NCBI RefSeq assembly: GCF_020497125.1
Contig: NC_059079.1
Location: 8,339,053-8,403,052 of the forward strand
DNA from: Mauremys mutica
Lineage: Eukaryota > Chordata > Testudines > Geoemydidae
Length of the DNA stretch: 64,000 bases
Reading direction: 5' to 3'
Part shown: in pieces, positions 44,426-55,237 of the stretch
How positions within the stretch are numbered: the stretch's first letter is position 1
Layout of the letters: each line of letters begins with the position of its first letter
Program-made: the position numbers and the translations under genes
Notes under the pieces: model-generated
Seen by the model: the letters and a program-made list of their open reading frames with translations, nothing else
The model's database searches: none
Told to the model about the DNA's origin: nothing

Positions 44426-46376
44426 GGGCCCCATTATAAATTCATGAGCTCCAATATGACAGTAATGGTTAATAAATGGCCAATATTATTTAAATGTCTC
44501 AGAGTAAAGATGAGTCCAAAACAACTCACTGCTTTGTGATTTTAAAGGAAGGAGACCTTTGATCAGTGGTTGTAGATATTAACATTTTTGTGAGGTTTCA
44601 TTCCTTCTCGGTTACTAGAAACTGCATATTTTGTCGCCATTCAAATAACATCTCTCAAAAGATTATATAGGAGCAGATTTGAAAAGCAAGGGGAAAAGGG
44701 AGTATATCATATTGCAGCATAAATTAATATTGCAGAGACTACAGCCTATCAACCCAAGACAATATGGATTCTGTCATACTGGGAGTCTACAGTGTATATA
44801 GAGTGTTTGATATCAGACTTTATTTTTAAATCAGAAAATGAGTTTTATCAACATTGGTCTAAAGTAACCTTAGGCATTGTTAACATAGCTAAAGGGAGAA
44901 GAAGTTTGGATAATATAATTGCTTTTAAATCCTCCAAGCAGAAATTGCATTCGATCCCAAATACACAGGAATATATTACGACCAGGCCATTTTTAAAATA
45001 GTCACTTGAAGGGCTTGAACAATTTAAGCAGAAAATGTAAAAAATCTATTTTTAAATGACTTGTCAGAAAATAGGCTTTACTCATGTTAACAGCTGTGGG
45101 CCAGATCCTCAGCCAAAGTAAATGGCTTAGGGATTAGCAGCTTAGCACATGTATCATATTTGTGTCCTAGGTCATAGTTTAGTAGTAATTTCAGAACAAA
45201 ATAATAAAAACGGAGCCACAAAACTATTAATGGGCAGCAGTGTTGATATCTGAATGACAACACTTCAAAGGGGATGCATGTGATTTTTGCATTGTGTCCT
45301 CACTCTGTTATACCTAGTTTATTATGTAGCAGGCAAGCAGTACATATTCAGGTGCTAAAAGACCTGTGCAGGGGAACCATGCTGTCACTTGGTGCTTTCA
45401 TTGTAAAAAGTTCCTGCTCCTGTAAAAAAAAAAAAAAAGCCCTATCCTGCATCGTCCATGCCTTCATATGTTTTTGACATAGTGCCAACCCTGTTTAGTG
45501 ATGAGCATATCTCAAAAGATACAACAGGGAGAAACTGAGAATTAAAAAAAAAAAAAAAGGAGTATTCATGTACTTAAGTCACACTGCACAAATACGAATA
45601 ACATGGGAAGTAAGCAAGATGAATTAGAAATCATACTAAATACATAATATGACCACGTTAAACCTTCTGGGGAAGATGAGTCTAACAACTGGAATGTCAG
45701 TGAACATTAATGGGTATAATCTATATAGAAAAGATAGAAAGGAAAAAATAAGGTTGAGGGTTGAATACACACTGTTTATTCTCTGAAACACAATTCAGTT
45801 ATTTGAGAAGCAGAAATTTGAAGAACACATTTGAGGAAATGCATATGGAGAAGACACCTACACTGAAGAAGGGACAAGCAGATCTCTTAATACACTCTCT
45901 ACCTCACATCCTTCTGGGACATTATATTTCTTTTAATTATGTAAGAAAGACACTCATTCTTTCCTGACAGTCTGGAGTTGAACAGCTTCCAGAGACGGAG
46001 AAAGGTGAAAACACTATTTGGATATGGGAGTGTTGGATGTGAGTGGGGTCTGGCAGATTTACATGGGTATATTAATAGCCAATGTGTAGGAAAGTGCCCA
46101 ATTTAAGAGTTGATGGGGATTATGATAATTGTTTCCATCTAATCTTTGGCATGGACGATATCTCTCTGGGACGAAGTCTCTTTGAGGAATGAAAGGACTG
46201 AAGTAACTATGTTGGTCTTGAACATTGGTTTGTTCTGCAAAATAATTTGTTCTTAAAGAGATTTCTTCATATCTGTGAAAAAACCTTGGACATCTATGGT
46301 GAATTTGCAGGATAATAACTGATAGTAACTTCAGATTTACTTCTAAGAAGGAGAAACACTTTGGGTGGGATTCACA
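44426..46376. other. No gene; poly-A tracts and a repeat fragment
   Basis: Contains A-runs near 45424-45438 and 45543-45558, and a GGGCCAGATCCTCAGCC fragment at about 45098 of the palindromic GTGTAAATCAG family. Frames 44792-45001, 45274-45477 and 45761-45967 show no domain. The A-runs lack a recognisable SINE or processed gene upstream. Confidence 0.5.
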
Positions 46377-47130
46377 AGGGAGATTTAGGTGTTCTGCCAT
46401 CTAGTGGAATTCACAGCTCTAATTTAGTTGCCCAGGCTCCCAACACAATGCATAGGGAGAGTTAGCCTCCTAAGAATGGGATCCACAAAAGCCAACATGA
46501 CAGGCAAGGAGCCACTTAAGACAGCCAACAGGAAAAGTTGAGGACTGGAGTGTAGTGTATGCCCCACCCCTCAAAGGGTGTTAGGCATCTAAATCTGGGA
46601 GTCACTCTCACTTTTTCTCTGACCCAATGTATATTTAATACATTATACAAAGTGGAGCAGCTTCAACAGGAGACACTGAGAGATACATGCCCCCAGAATA
46701 TGCCATAGCCCAGTGATCAGAGCACTCTCCTGGGAGGTGGGAGATCCAAATTCAAATTGCTGCTCAACATCAGGCAGAGGGGAGATTTGAAAAACCTTTG
46801 GCCATTTTGTGTAGATTTAGACATGCTCTGAACATGTCTACTGGATCCAGCCCCAAAGGCCAGGGAGTCAAGGAAATGCCTAGTTTGTGAATTCCGCTCT
46901 GGCTCAGGCATTAGTTAAGCAGAAAATTGCTAGGCATTGTTAGGATTTAGGAAGCTATGTGCATGTCCAGCTGCCAATATTTAGGCATTTGGGGGACTTT
47001 AACAGCAAAAACATAGGTGCTTATGGGATTAGGCAACAGCTAAGCAAGTGTTTTGTGAATGCCACTGGGACCTAAAGGTTGGACTTAGGCACCTAAAGTG
47101 GCATCTAGGCTAAGTCCCCCTTGTGAATCC
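46377..47130. mobile_element. DNA element with GGATTCACAAGGG termini, ~754 bp
   Basis: Left GGGATTCACAAGGGAGAT and right AAGTCCCCCTTGTGAATCC are inverted. The interior has repeated TTAGGC/GCCTAA words and a tRNA-derived SINE-like segment (46705-46795). No transposase. The right terminus is one base from the gypsy LTR that follows. TSD not identified. Confidence 0.65.
46705..46795 (+). mobile_element. tRNA-derived SINE-like segment
   Basis: ATAGCCCAGTGATCAGAGCA (A-box region), CTCCTGGGAGGTGGGAGATC and ATTCAAATTGC (B-box region, 46750-46760) have tRNA-head spacing. It may be a passenger inside the TIR element. Confidence 0.6.
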
Positions 47131-47131
47131 A

Positions 47132-47495
47132 TGTCAGCAACTAGGTCATGGGCATTGTGGCCTAATGGTTGGAGCAAGAGTCCAGCCTACCAGTTAGAGC
47201 TGGATCCAGATGGGGCAGGTCCAGGAGCAAAGCCAAGGGTGGAGAGTCAGAAATCAGGAAGCTGGGGACTGGAACAAGGTTAGAGGTAGCAGAGGCAGGG
47301 ACAAGAGCAAGTGCAGCTGCAGGCTAGGAATGTGTTGAGAAGCTGCTGGATTGCTGTTGTTACCGAGATTAAGTATCAGCCTGTGAACTACTGCAATCAA
47401 TCATGTGACTCAGTCAATCAGACAGCTTCTCTCAGGACCAGCTGCACTTACTAGGTTGCCTGGAGACTGGCTCAGCTACAGGCTGGCCCCTGACA
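47132..47495 (-). mobile_element. gypsy 3' LTR, 364 bp
   Basis: Plus-strand ends are TGTCAG (47132-47137 region) and CTGACA (to 47495), the inverted TG...CA hexamers of an LTR. On the minus strand a purine tract GTGGGGAGATG lies just upstream, as a polypurine tract should. The inner ~165 bases recur as a direct repeat at 50066-50210. Confidence 0.8.
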
Positions 47496-47994
47496 GCACA
47501 TCTCCCCACTTCCAGGGCACCTCCTAGGGGCTGTTAGACCTCGTTTCAGGGGATATTTTTGAGGGAAGATACATACAAGTTCTGGAGCATGGAGATTTAA
47601 TACCAGCTCCCACAATTACTATTGAGGTCCATAGTCCTCACAATCCACCAGATAACAGAGTTTGCCTCAAACTTTCTTGGAGTCTAGGATTTCCTGGACA
47701 TCTACATGAGGTGGTGATGGGGTGGAGCAGTCGGAAAACAATCCTCCACATAAAGTTTAAGAAGGGACACATGGAAGACTTGGTGGATCGTCAAGGATTC
47801 CAGCAAGAATTCATGTTGCAGGATCTTAAATGGGCCTAGGTACAGGTGGTCCAATCTGAGTTAGGGATGAGTGGATCTGAAGTGTTTGGAGGACAGCCAA
47901 ACCTTATCTCCTGCAGAGAGGGTCAGTGTGGCTTGGCGTTTTTGGTCAGCATGTCCTTGGTGACTTTCAGGTGTTCAGTAAGCTCTTGATGGAC

Positions 47995-48522
47995 CTAGTG
48001 AAAGTGGGCCACTAGATCTGCTGCAGTGGGGACTTGGGAGTCTGTAGGTGCAGTCAAATGAAGGTGAGGGTGGAAAGCGTACTTTGTATAGAATGGACTA
48101 CATTGGACAGATCCATGGGTGGAGTTGTATGTGAACTCTGCATGTGACAGGTAAACAACCCAGTCTTCTTGATGACAATTGAGAAAGCAATGGGGATAAT
48201 GTTTGAGGACCTGGTCCACCCATTCTGTCAGCCCAATGGTCTGTGGATGACAGGCCAATGAGGTAAGTAGTTCCATTCCTAAGAGTTTGCAGAGTTTGCA
48301 CCAAAACCAGGAAATAAATTGTGGACCTTGATATGAAATTATTCCACTCGACAGCCCATGGAGCTGAAAACATGATCTAAAAAAAGGCAAGCCATTGCTG
48401 GGTGGTTGGGAGGGAGCAAACGGAAATGAAGTGTGCCATCTTAGTGAGGAGACTGACATGACAAGGATGATGTTGCAGCCTTCTGAGCAAGGTAGCTTGA
48501 TGATGAAATCCAAGGATATCAA
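47995..48522 (-). pseudogene. gypsy integrase core relic
   Basis: A 175-codon open frame. ISLDFIIKLP holds the first catalytic Asp; IISYQGPQFISWF is the second-Asp block with Asp replaced by Tyr; TEWVDQVLKHY is the glutamate block with its Glu kept. WVVYLSHAEFTYNSTHGSVQ and SPFYTKYAFHPHL follow in the normal order. Loss of one of the three acidic residues means no strand-transfer activity even if translated. Confidence 0.92.
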
Positions 48523-49731
48523 GGATCAGGGCCAAGATGGGGTAGGCAAAGGCTGGAGAAGATCAAGTGGTTAGGCATGTGAGCACTTGCTCCAACAACA
48601 GATCACATGACCTAACATAGTTCTTAACATTGTTTCTCCATAACACTAGGCAATGGAATGGCCATAGGGCCAGCAACCGATGTATTGTGACCCATCTTTA
48701 ACAACTCAAGTCTGAGTTGGTCCTCTGGGATCTTAAGGCACCTTCCATGATAAAGTAGACCATCCTTCAAAGAAAATCCCAGCCTGGGCAGAATGCTAGG
48801 AGCATTTAATGTCTGACAGAGCTTGGAGATTTTGGGAAAGCAGTGACCAGCTGAGAGACATCAAGTTCTTGTTTCTTGTCCCTCAGATAAAATTTGAAGG
48901 GCCTAAAACAATAGTCAAGGGAGCTGTGACTGACTTAGCAAATTAATTCTTGTGGGACAGAGCATCTGCTTTTTGATTCCAGGATCCAGGGCAGTAGGTG
49001 ATGATGAAGTCCAACTTGGCAAAGTAAAGTGATCAGTGGATCTGTCTCTGGTTAAGGTTATGAGCAATTTGGATATATTTTGGAGTTTTGTGATTTGTAA
49101 GAACCTGAACCGGGACCTAAGCTCCCTCTACAAGGTGTCTCCGTTTGTCAAATATTGCCTTTATCACAAGTAATTGTTTGTCCCAAATACCATAATTCTT
49201 CTCAGCCAGGGTTGGTTTTCATGAATAGAAGGTGCCAGAGATGGAGTTGATGATGAGGGCCAGTGCACTGTGACAGAATGGCTCTGACGGCAAAGTTCAA
49301 AGCAACTGCCCCTATGGTGTAGGGCTTGGCAGGATCTGGGTGCACAAGAATGGTAGCTTAGGTAAAAGATTTCCTTAGTTGATCAAACATGAACTGTTTC
49401 TCTGGAGACTAGATAAAGTGGACTTCCCTTTTGGTAAATGCAGTTATCAGGGCTAATAGGTGAGAGAATCCTTTGCTGTAGAAATTGGCAAGAAATATCT
49501 GAACACCTCTTACACCATTTGGGGTGTTCCACCCAAAGATGACGCATACCTTTCATGGGTCCACTGCTAGTCATTCAGGGAAAATGATAAACCTGAGGAA
49601 CCTGACTGTGTCTTTGTCAAACTCACATTTCTCCAGTTTGGCATAACAATGGCTTTGATAGAGTCTGTTGAGAACACAGAATACATGTTGCTTGTGCAGT
49701 GCCTGGTTTTTGGAAAAAACAAGAATATTGT

Positions 49732-50050
49732 CTAAATAATCACAAACTGGTCCAATATGTCCTGGAAGATATTAGTGATGCAGTGCTGAAATGTCGCTGG
49801 AGCATTACACAACTCTAAAGGCATAACTAAATATTCAAAATGTCCGTATCGGGTGCAGGACACGATCTTCGAATCATCACCTTCCCTAATTCTGACTACA
49901 CTGTGGACCCCATGGAGGTCCAACTTAATAAAGTCTTGGCTGAACGGAGGTTCTCAAAGAGTTTGTTAATAAGTGGCAAGGGTAGCAATTTCAGACCATC
50001 TCTTTGTTCAGAGCTCGACAGTTGCCACAGGGATATAAGAAGCCATACTT
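49732..50050 (-). pseudogene. gypsy reverse-transcriptase relic
   Basis: Minus frames show MDLHGVHSVVRIREGDD and GHFEYLVMPLELCNAPATFQ followed by DILDQFVII, just before the YLDD site. Upstream (to about 50050) split frames resemble PCGNCRALN, the start of the palm. Frameshifts separate the blocks. Normal elements have DLRGAY at the first catalytic Asp; it survives here as DLHGVH. Confidence 0.88.
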
Positions 50051-50065
50051 CTTCTTAGCTGTGGG

Positions 50066-50210
50066 CTAGCTAAGAAGCCACTGGACTGTGGCTGCTACCA
50101 AGTTTAAGTATCCTTCAACCAATCAGGTGGTGCAGTCAGACAGTTTCTGTCATGACCAGCTGCACTCAGATTGCCAGGAGACTGGATCTGCTGCAGGTCT
50201 GGCGCCGATG
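50066..50210 (-). mobile_element. gypsy 5' LTR remnant
   Basis: Direct repeat of about 47328-47495 (shared GAAGC-CTGGA, TTTAAGTAT/ATTAAGTAT, CAGTCAGACAG, GACCAGCTGCACT and GGAGACTGG blocks) with perhaps 20-25 percent divergence. The U5 side is deleted. The outer TGACA end has been lost or changed next to the hAT insertion. Confidence 0.75.
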
Positions 50211-50218
50211 ATCCCACC

Positions 50219-50433
50219 CAGGGCCGGCTCCAGGCACCAGCTTATCAAGCAGGTGCTTGGGGCAGCAACTCGGGAGTGGGGAGGCACTTTCAGGGATTCG
50301 GCGGCAATTTGGCAGAGGGTCCCTCACTCCCGCTCGGAGCAAAGGACCTCCCACTGAATTGCTGCAGATCGCGATCGCGGCTTCTTTTTTTTTTTGGCTG
50401 CTTGGGGCGGCAAAACCCCTGGAGCTGGCCCTG
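50219..50433. mobile_element. GC-rich non-autonomous hAT element, 215 bp
   Basis: Perfect 8-bp duplication ATCCCACC (50211-50218 and 50434-50441). TIRs CAGGGCCGGCTCCAGG and CCTGGAGCTGGCCCTG are near-perfect. Contains GCAGGTGCTTGGGG and GCTTGGGGCGG words shared with 2594 and 22512 copies. Inserted at the edge of the gypsy 5' LTR remnant. Confidence 0.95.
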
Positions 50434-50441
50434 ATCCCACC

Positions 50442-51592
50442 CTTTATTTGTTTTGTTTGTTTAAAAAAAGAGGATGTTAGTCAAATGGTTCAGGTATTGA
50501 TGAAAGAGAAACTACTGGTACTTTATGTAGGTAGATGATATTTTAAGGAAAGGAGTAAAGCAATTCCCCAATTTTTACTTAAATGAGGTTTCTAGGCTTA
50601 CAATATTTAGATTACTGGAATTTTTGCAGATAGTCTCTCTCAAACAATAAAATTTAAGGAAAACTTTCTCTTTGTGTCCAGGTTTTAAAAATGGAAGGCT
50701 TAGAGTTCCAGGTCACCATGAGACATCAGAGCATCATATTCTCTTAGATTCATAAGTGTATTTGAAAAATAAAGAGTAGATTCAGTTGGCGAAGGAGATG
50801 GAGACTTGGAGTCATGATAGCTTTAGACAGTGTGTCAATAATATTGGCTATAGCTGAAAGGCATGTAATCAGTACTATATCCCTCAATGTGATTCTATAT
50901 TCCCTGTGGTGCTCTTCTCCCAAACCGGTTGATTAGGGATTAGACTATGACGGCAAGATTGGGACGGAAGTTTTATTAAACAGTTGCTAGAGAGGGCAGC
51001 TTTGAGCTACCTCCTGTTATTTTGAAAGATATGATGCCAATAAATCTAGTCCTGAGTAATGGTAACAACAAACTCAGTGTTAGTATTGGTCTTGGCCTGT
51101 TTACTTGTCCTGAGAGAAAGATGAATGATTGTTGTTTTTCACCTGAGAATCATAAATAGCACTGGTATCCGAAAATGAATTCAGTGCTTATGGGGCATCA
51201 GTGCCAGTGAAAGCATCTGTTGGAAACTTGCCAATGAGTGTTGGCTTGCCTGTGAAAACCACTGGGTTTTCTTTTCTCACATCAGTCCTTTTACTAAAGA
51301 TGCTTTTGGAGCTGGTGTCCACATCAATAACAACACAGTGAGAGAAGTAGTGTCTGTAATTGATGGGAAAGATTCTCACTGTGCTTCTGTCTTTAGATTC
51401 ACTTCTGAGGCTCTTGGTGAAATAATAAAAAAGGAATTTCTGTATTTTGCAGCAATTTCATAGAAGTAGCAGAAAGAATTGAAAGGATATATCATATTAA
51501 GATTGGAGAAAGGAACCGTATTTCACCAAATAGTCCAGGCCAAGCCTCTTAGTAGATCAGTTTAGTTAAGGGCAGACGCATGGTCTAGTAGC
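50442..51592. other. No gene or repeat recognised
   Basis: AT-rich unique-looking sequence; frame 51188-51379 (minus) has no motif. Confidence 0.5.
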
Positions 51593-51770
51593 GGTTTGTC
51601 TAAATGAAACAAAATAAACATCAGCTGTAATTCACACTTCTAGTTATCTGGATACAAGTCTATGTGTGGACACTATTAATGTGAGTGTTCCCACAGACTT
51701 ATATCCAAATAACTACAGGTGTGAATTACAACAAACTTAGTTTGTTTCCAGTTACTGTGTAGACAACACC
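51593..51770. mobile_element. Foldback MITE, ~178 bp
   Basis: TGTAATTCACAC (51626) pairs with GTGTGAATTACA (ending 51730), and the complementarity continues through TAGTTATCTGGATA and its inverse for about 50 bases to a small loop near 51676-51680. Outer GTTTGTCTA / TAGACAACAC parts are weaker. Confidence 0.75.
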
Positions 51771-51887
51771 TACGTCTGTTTGAAGTATTTGTGGTTATGG
51801 TTACACTTTTTCATGCCTTTTTAATTCTTTAGGACCCATTTTATGACACCAAACTAAAACAAGATCTATGGTTAAATGTTCAGATGT

Positions 51888-51968
51888 GCCTAAGTGACTT
51901 AGGAGTCTAAGTACTTTAAAGGGCTTCTAAAATGCCTAAATCACTTAAGCACTTTTGAAAAAGATAGC
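51888..51968. repeat. Palindromic CCTAAGTGACTTAGG repeat
   Basis: GTGCCTAAGTGACTTAGGAG and TGCCTAAATCACTTAAGCAC are inverted variants, ending TTTTGAAAAAGAT. Old MITE-like family. Confidence 0.55.
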
Positions 51969-51978
51969 ACCAGTCTGA

Positions 51979-52273
51979 GGGTATGTCCAGACTACCTGCC
52001 ATATCGGCGGGCAGCGATCGATTTATCGAGGATTGATATATCTCGTCTCGTCTAGACGCGATATATCAATCCCCGAACGCGCTCCCTGTCGACTCTGGAA
52101 CTCCACCAGAGCGAGTGGCAGTAGCGGAGTCGATGGGGGCGCCGCGGCCATCAATCCCATGCCGTGAGGACGGGAGGTAAGTCAGAATAAGATACGTCGA
52201 CTTCAGCTACGGTATTCCCATAGCTGAAGTTGCGTATCTTACATCGACACCCACCCCCAGTGTAGACCAGGCC
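51979..52273. mobile_element. CpG-rich MITE, 295 bp
   Basis: Left GGGTATGTCCAGACTACC and right AGTGTAGACCAGGCC form degenerate TIRs; flanks are TGA and TTA. The interior has nested palindromes (GATATATC pairs; TCGTCTAGACG) and unusually many CpG sites for this AT-rich region. Harbinger-like by ends. Confidence 0.75.
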
Positions 52274-53270
52274 TTACGAACATCCAGGAATTGAAATACT
52301 GTTAACATATTAAAAGACTAGATCTTGTTATTCCCAGCTCCTTGAGGGAAAAAACAAAAAGCCTATGAAAATAAACAAATAAAATCTGAAAATATCCAGG
52401 TTCATGGAGAACCAAAATATATAAGCCTTGTTCAGAAACTTAAAGCCTTAAAGTGAGCCAGGAATGGTAGCACTTAGGAAAAGAGAGGAGCCACATTTCT
52501 CAGTAACATGACAGGCTATAAAGCCATGGACAGCCATCAATGAAGATTCTCTTCCACCACTGTACTGTCAGTGTCTCATATTTGACCTGCAATACCCCTT
52601 CTATTCCAGCCTGGGCTCTCAACTGAGTAGATCTCTCTAATGGAATCCTCAGTAATTGTGCCAAGCTGCATGGTGGTTTTCTGATGACTACAACCGATCA
52701 CTGGGGGGGAAAGTGTGTACTGTCAAACTCATTCTCACTTGTGACCTGGTGCAACTCTGCACCAGGGCCTCCAAAAGTGAAAGGTTACCAATGTACATAA
52801 ATCCTGCAGTTTTACTGTGGACCCCAGAGCATCTCCATTTTTATTTTATAGTGAAAAATGCAGCCCAAACTCAGATTTTATTCTGACTACCTGAACTGAA
52901 CCAGACTGAAAGTTTCTGGGCTTTCCAGAATCTATGACAGAATATCCAGTCAGAAGGCATTTGGTGCCAAATTTCCTACTGACTTAATACAACTGGTTTG
53001 GTGGAGTTGCACCAACAGATAATTTTGCCATTCATCTTGGAGTCCGTTTTCTAAAACCTGTGCATTTCTAAGCAACCACAGAACACACTGTTGACGGCAC
53101 ACAGAGTAAAGAAAATAAGAAGCATTTTTTTTCATCTGTGCAACTACTGTTGGTGTGCCAGCAAAAAATAAATAGCACCTTCAGCTTTGCACCATCTGCA
53201 GCACCTGTAATTGCACAGTCCAGGTTCCAAGGGACCCTGAAGGATGAAACTGTTTCTGCTTTAGGTTTTT
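52274..53270. other. No recognisable feature
   Basis: Frames 52656-52886 and 52950-53135 have no motif. Unique-looking DNA. Confidence 0.45.
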
Positions 53271-53323
53271 AGATCTTATAAAACCTCCATATAATGTGAT
53301 GTAATGGAGGTTTTATAAGATCT
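53271..53323. repeat. Perfect 20-bp hairpin
   Basis: AGATCTTATAAAACCTCCAT (53271-53290) is exactly complementary to 53304-53323 across a 13-base loop. Too short for a normal pre-miRNA on its own. Confidence 0.97.
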
Positions 53324-54739
53324 TCCCAAGATTTTACTGTCTCTCAGTATATGTACAATTCATTCCACCAGCTTTAATCCAAATACTGTTTCTAATACAC
53401 GCTGCCTATCTTTTTCATACCATTTGTTAGAGATCAAAAAAGATTTTTTTTCCTGTATTTTTTTTTCTCCTCACTGTTCCCTTTTTTGCCTGCTGGCAAT
53501 AATTATAAATTGTGCAGGCCACAAAAGAGCGGATATGAAATAGACTGTATATTATTAGAGATACTGTCATAGGATTGAGTCCTGAACCAGCAGTCTGACT
53601 AATACATATTTGCCTTCCTTTGGCACATACACACAGTCGCTATTCCTGATAAAATAAGAAAAAAAAAGGAGTGGGGAAATTATAGCTATTTAGTAATAAT
53701 TTAAGGGTTTAATTTATTTCCTTACAATGCAATAATGTACATACATCAATACAATTGTTTTTTTATGCATTCTAGTTTCAATGCATTATAGTTTCATTCT
53801 TTGATTCATGACAAAGAAAGCTTTGTACCCTGGATTCAGCCACTAATTTATACTGGTTTCTTTGTTATATCATTCATATTAACCTCACACTAACCCCTTT
53901 TAATTGTCCTTTTCTCTCTCTGGTGTTGGCTACTGTGGAGGAAACTCAATTTTTTGGAATTCTGAACTACCTTTTGTTCTGGTCCCAGGCCAAGGCTATC
54001 TAGCCAGAGGCTAACTGACATAGACTTCAGAGGAGCTAAACTGATTTACACTAGTTGAGGATCTGGTACATAGTCTCTAAGGCACACTTCAACTTCAACT
54101 AGCATTCCGCTGGGACAATGTACCGAGTTTAAAATTTCCATGCAGCAAAAAGGTGTTGTTGAAGATCTGTATTGAACTTTACCACCAAGTTTAACTATGC
54201 CAAGTAGTCTTGGAAGACTAACACAGTAAATCACCCTATTTATCTGCATTACAAGCAAAAAGTTCACTGATCATTACAAATAACAATTCTGATCTCCAGT
54301 AATTCTGGGTTGAATCATAAAACCTTATTAAATGTCTTTCATTGACTCTGTAGTTTCTACAAGATGTAAAAACATAGGGATCTATATTCATCCTTGGTGA
54401 AACTCCATTGATTCAGCAGAGTTAAAGAGAAATAAATCTGGTACAAGAGTTAGAATTACCATAGATTATAAATCCAGTGATGCAAGCATTTAGCCATTGA
54501 TGATCTCATCAAACTCAATTTGTTAAGGTTAGACTGTTTGCAATATTCTGATAGCTAGGTGTCAAAAGGCTACTCTGAATAGGTATGCAGATTATTCACA
54601 GGAAGAGATTTTGCTTTATTTCTGTCTGATCCAGAAACTGGATGTGTTCCAAGTATGGGATAATATTTTAATATTTTAATCCTCTTCTATAGCATATTTT
54701 ATTGAATTTTCTGAAAGTACTTTACAAACCTTAGACCTC
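53324..54739. other. No gene; two small palindromic-repeat fragments
   Basis: GACTTCAGAGGAGCTAAACT (near 54023) with GATTTACACTAGTTGAGG, and GTGAAACTCCATTGATTCAG (near 54400), belong to the dispersed TGACTTCA/GTGTAAATCAG family. The rest is unique. Confidence 0.5.
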
Positions 54740-55237
54740 ACAAGTGTCCTGTGAAGTAGGGAGAGATAAGATAAAACATAAGCTACTTGTTTTCACTTTT
54801 AAGGCCCTTAATGCCTGTCCCCACCTTACCAATCATATCTCATTCAGTGTCAAGAGGTCGATTCCCACCTCCAATTACCCAATAATGTCAGCCTCCATTG
54901 CTCACTGGTTAAATTTTCAACAAGCACCTTCCTGCTTTCTCCAACGCAGCAGCCCCTCATATGTGGGAGAAGCTTCCTGTAAACATCCACAAAACTAACT
55001 CATTATCCTCCTTCAAAACTCTCCTTTGCCATGCTGCCTACAATAATACTTGAATGGTTAGGCTGGTGGTGTGCCTATCCTGCTAACCAACATTGTCCCA
55101 TTGTTTCCTTGTACTGCCTCATCTGATTGTCTGTATCCATCTGTTGTCTCTTGCGTTATACTGAGATTGTAAATTCTTTGGGGGCAGGGACTGTCGTTTT
55201 CTTGTATGTATAGCACCTAGCACAATGGGGCCCTTAT
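54740..55237 (+). mobile_element. L2-type LINE: ORF2 C-terminus and 3' tail
   Basis: A decayed frame reads HKLLVFTFKALNACPHLTNHI (split here as HKLLVFTFKAL and NACPHLTNHI), the L2 pattern LL-TYKALNGLAPxYL; a second frame reads WEKLPVNIHKTNSLSSFKTL, the L2 end W-LP--IR---SLSSFK. After the stop comes the tail ATTGTAAATTCTTTGGGGGC and TATAGCACCTAGCACAATGG. The element resumes at about 56565 after a CR1 insertion. Confidence 0.8.

Larger units (their letters stand above)
47496..50065 (-). mobile_element. Second Ty3/gypsy relic, internal region
   Basis: Minus-strand order is RT (about 50050-49730), RNase H (to about 48945, ending KADALSHKN), integrase (48522-47995) then the 3' LTR. gag, protease, the RT N-terminus, the primer-binding site and part of the 5' LTR are missing, so one large internal deletion joined RT to the 5' LTR remnant. 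Multiple stops. Related to, but not a copy of, the 29.4-32 kb relic. Confidence 0.9.

Noticed and set aside
45424..45558. Processed pseudogene ends from the two A-runs
   Set aside because: No coding or gene-like sequence precedes either run and no flanking duplication was found.
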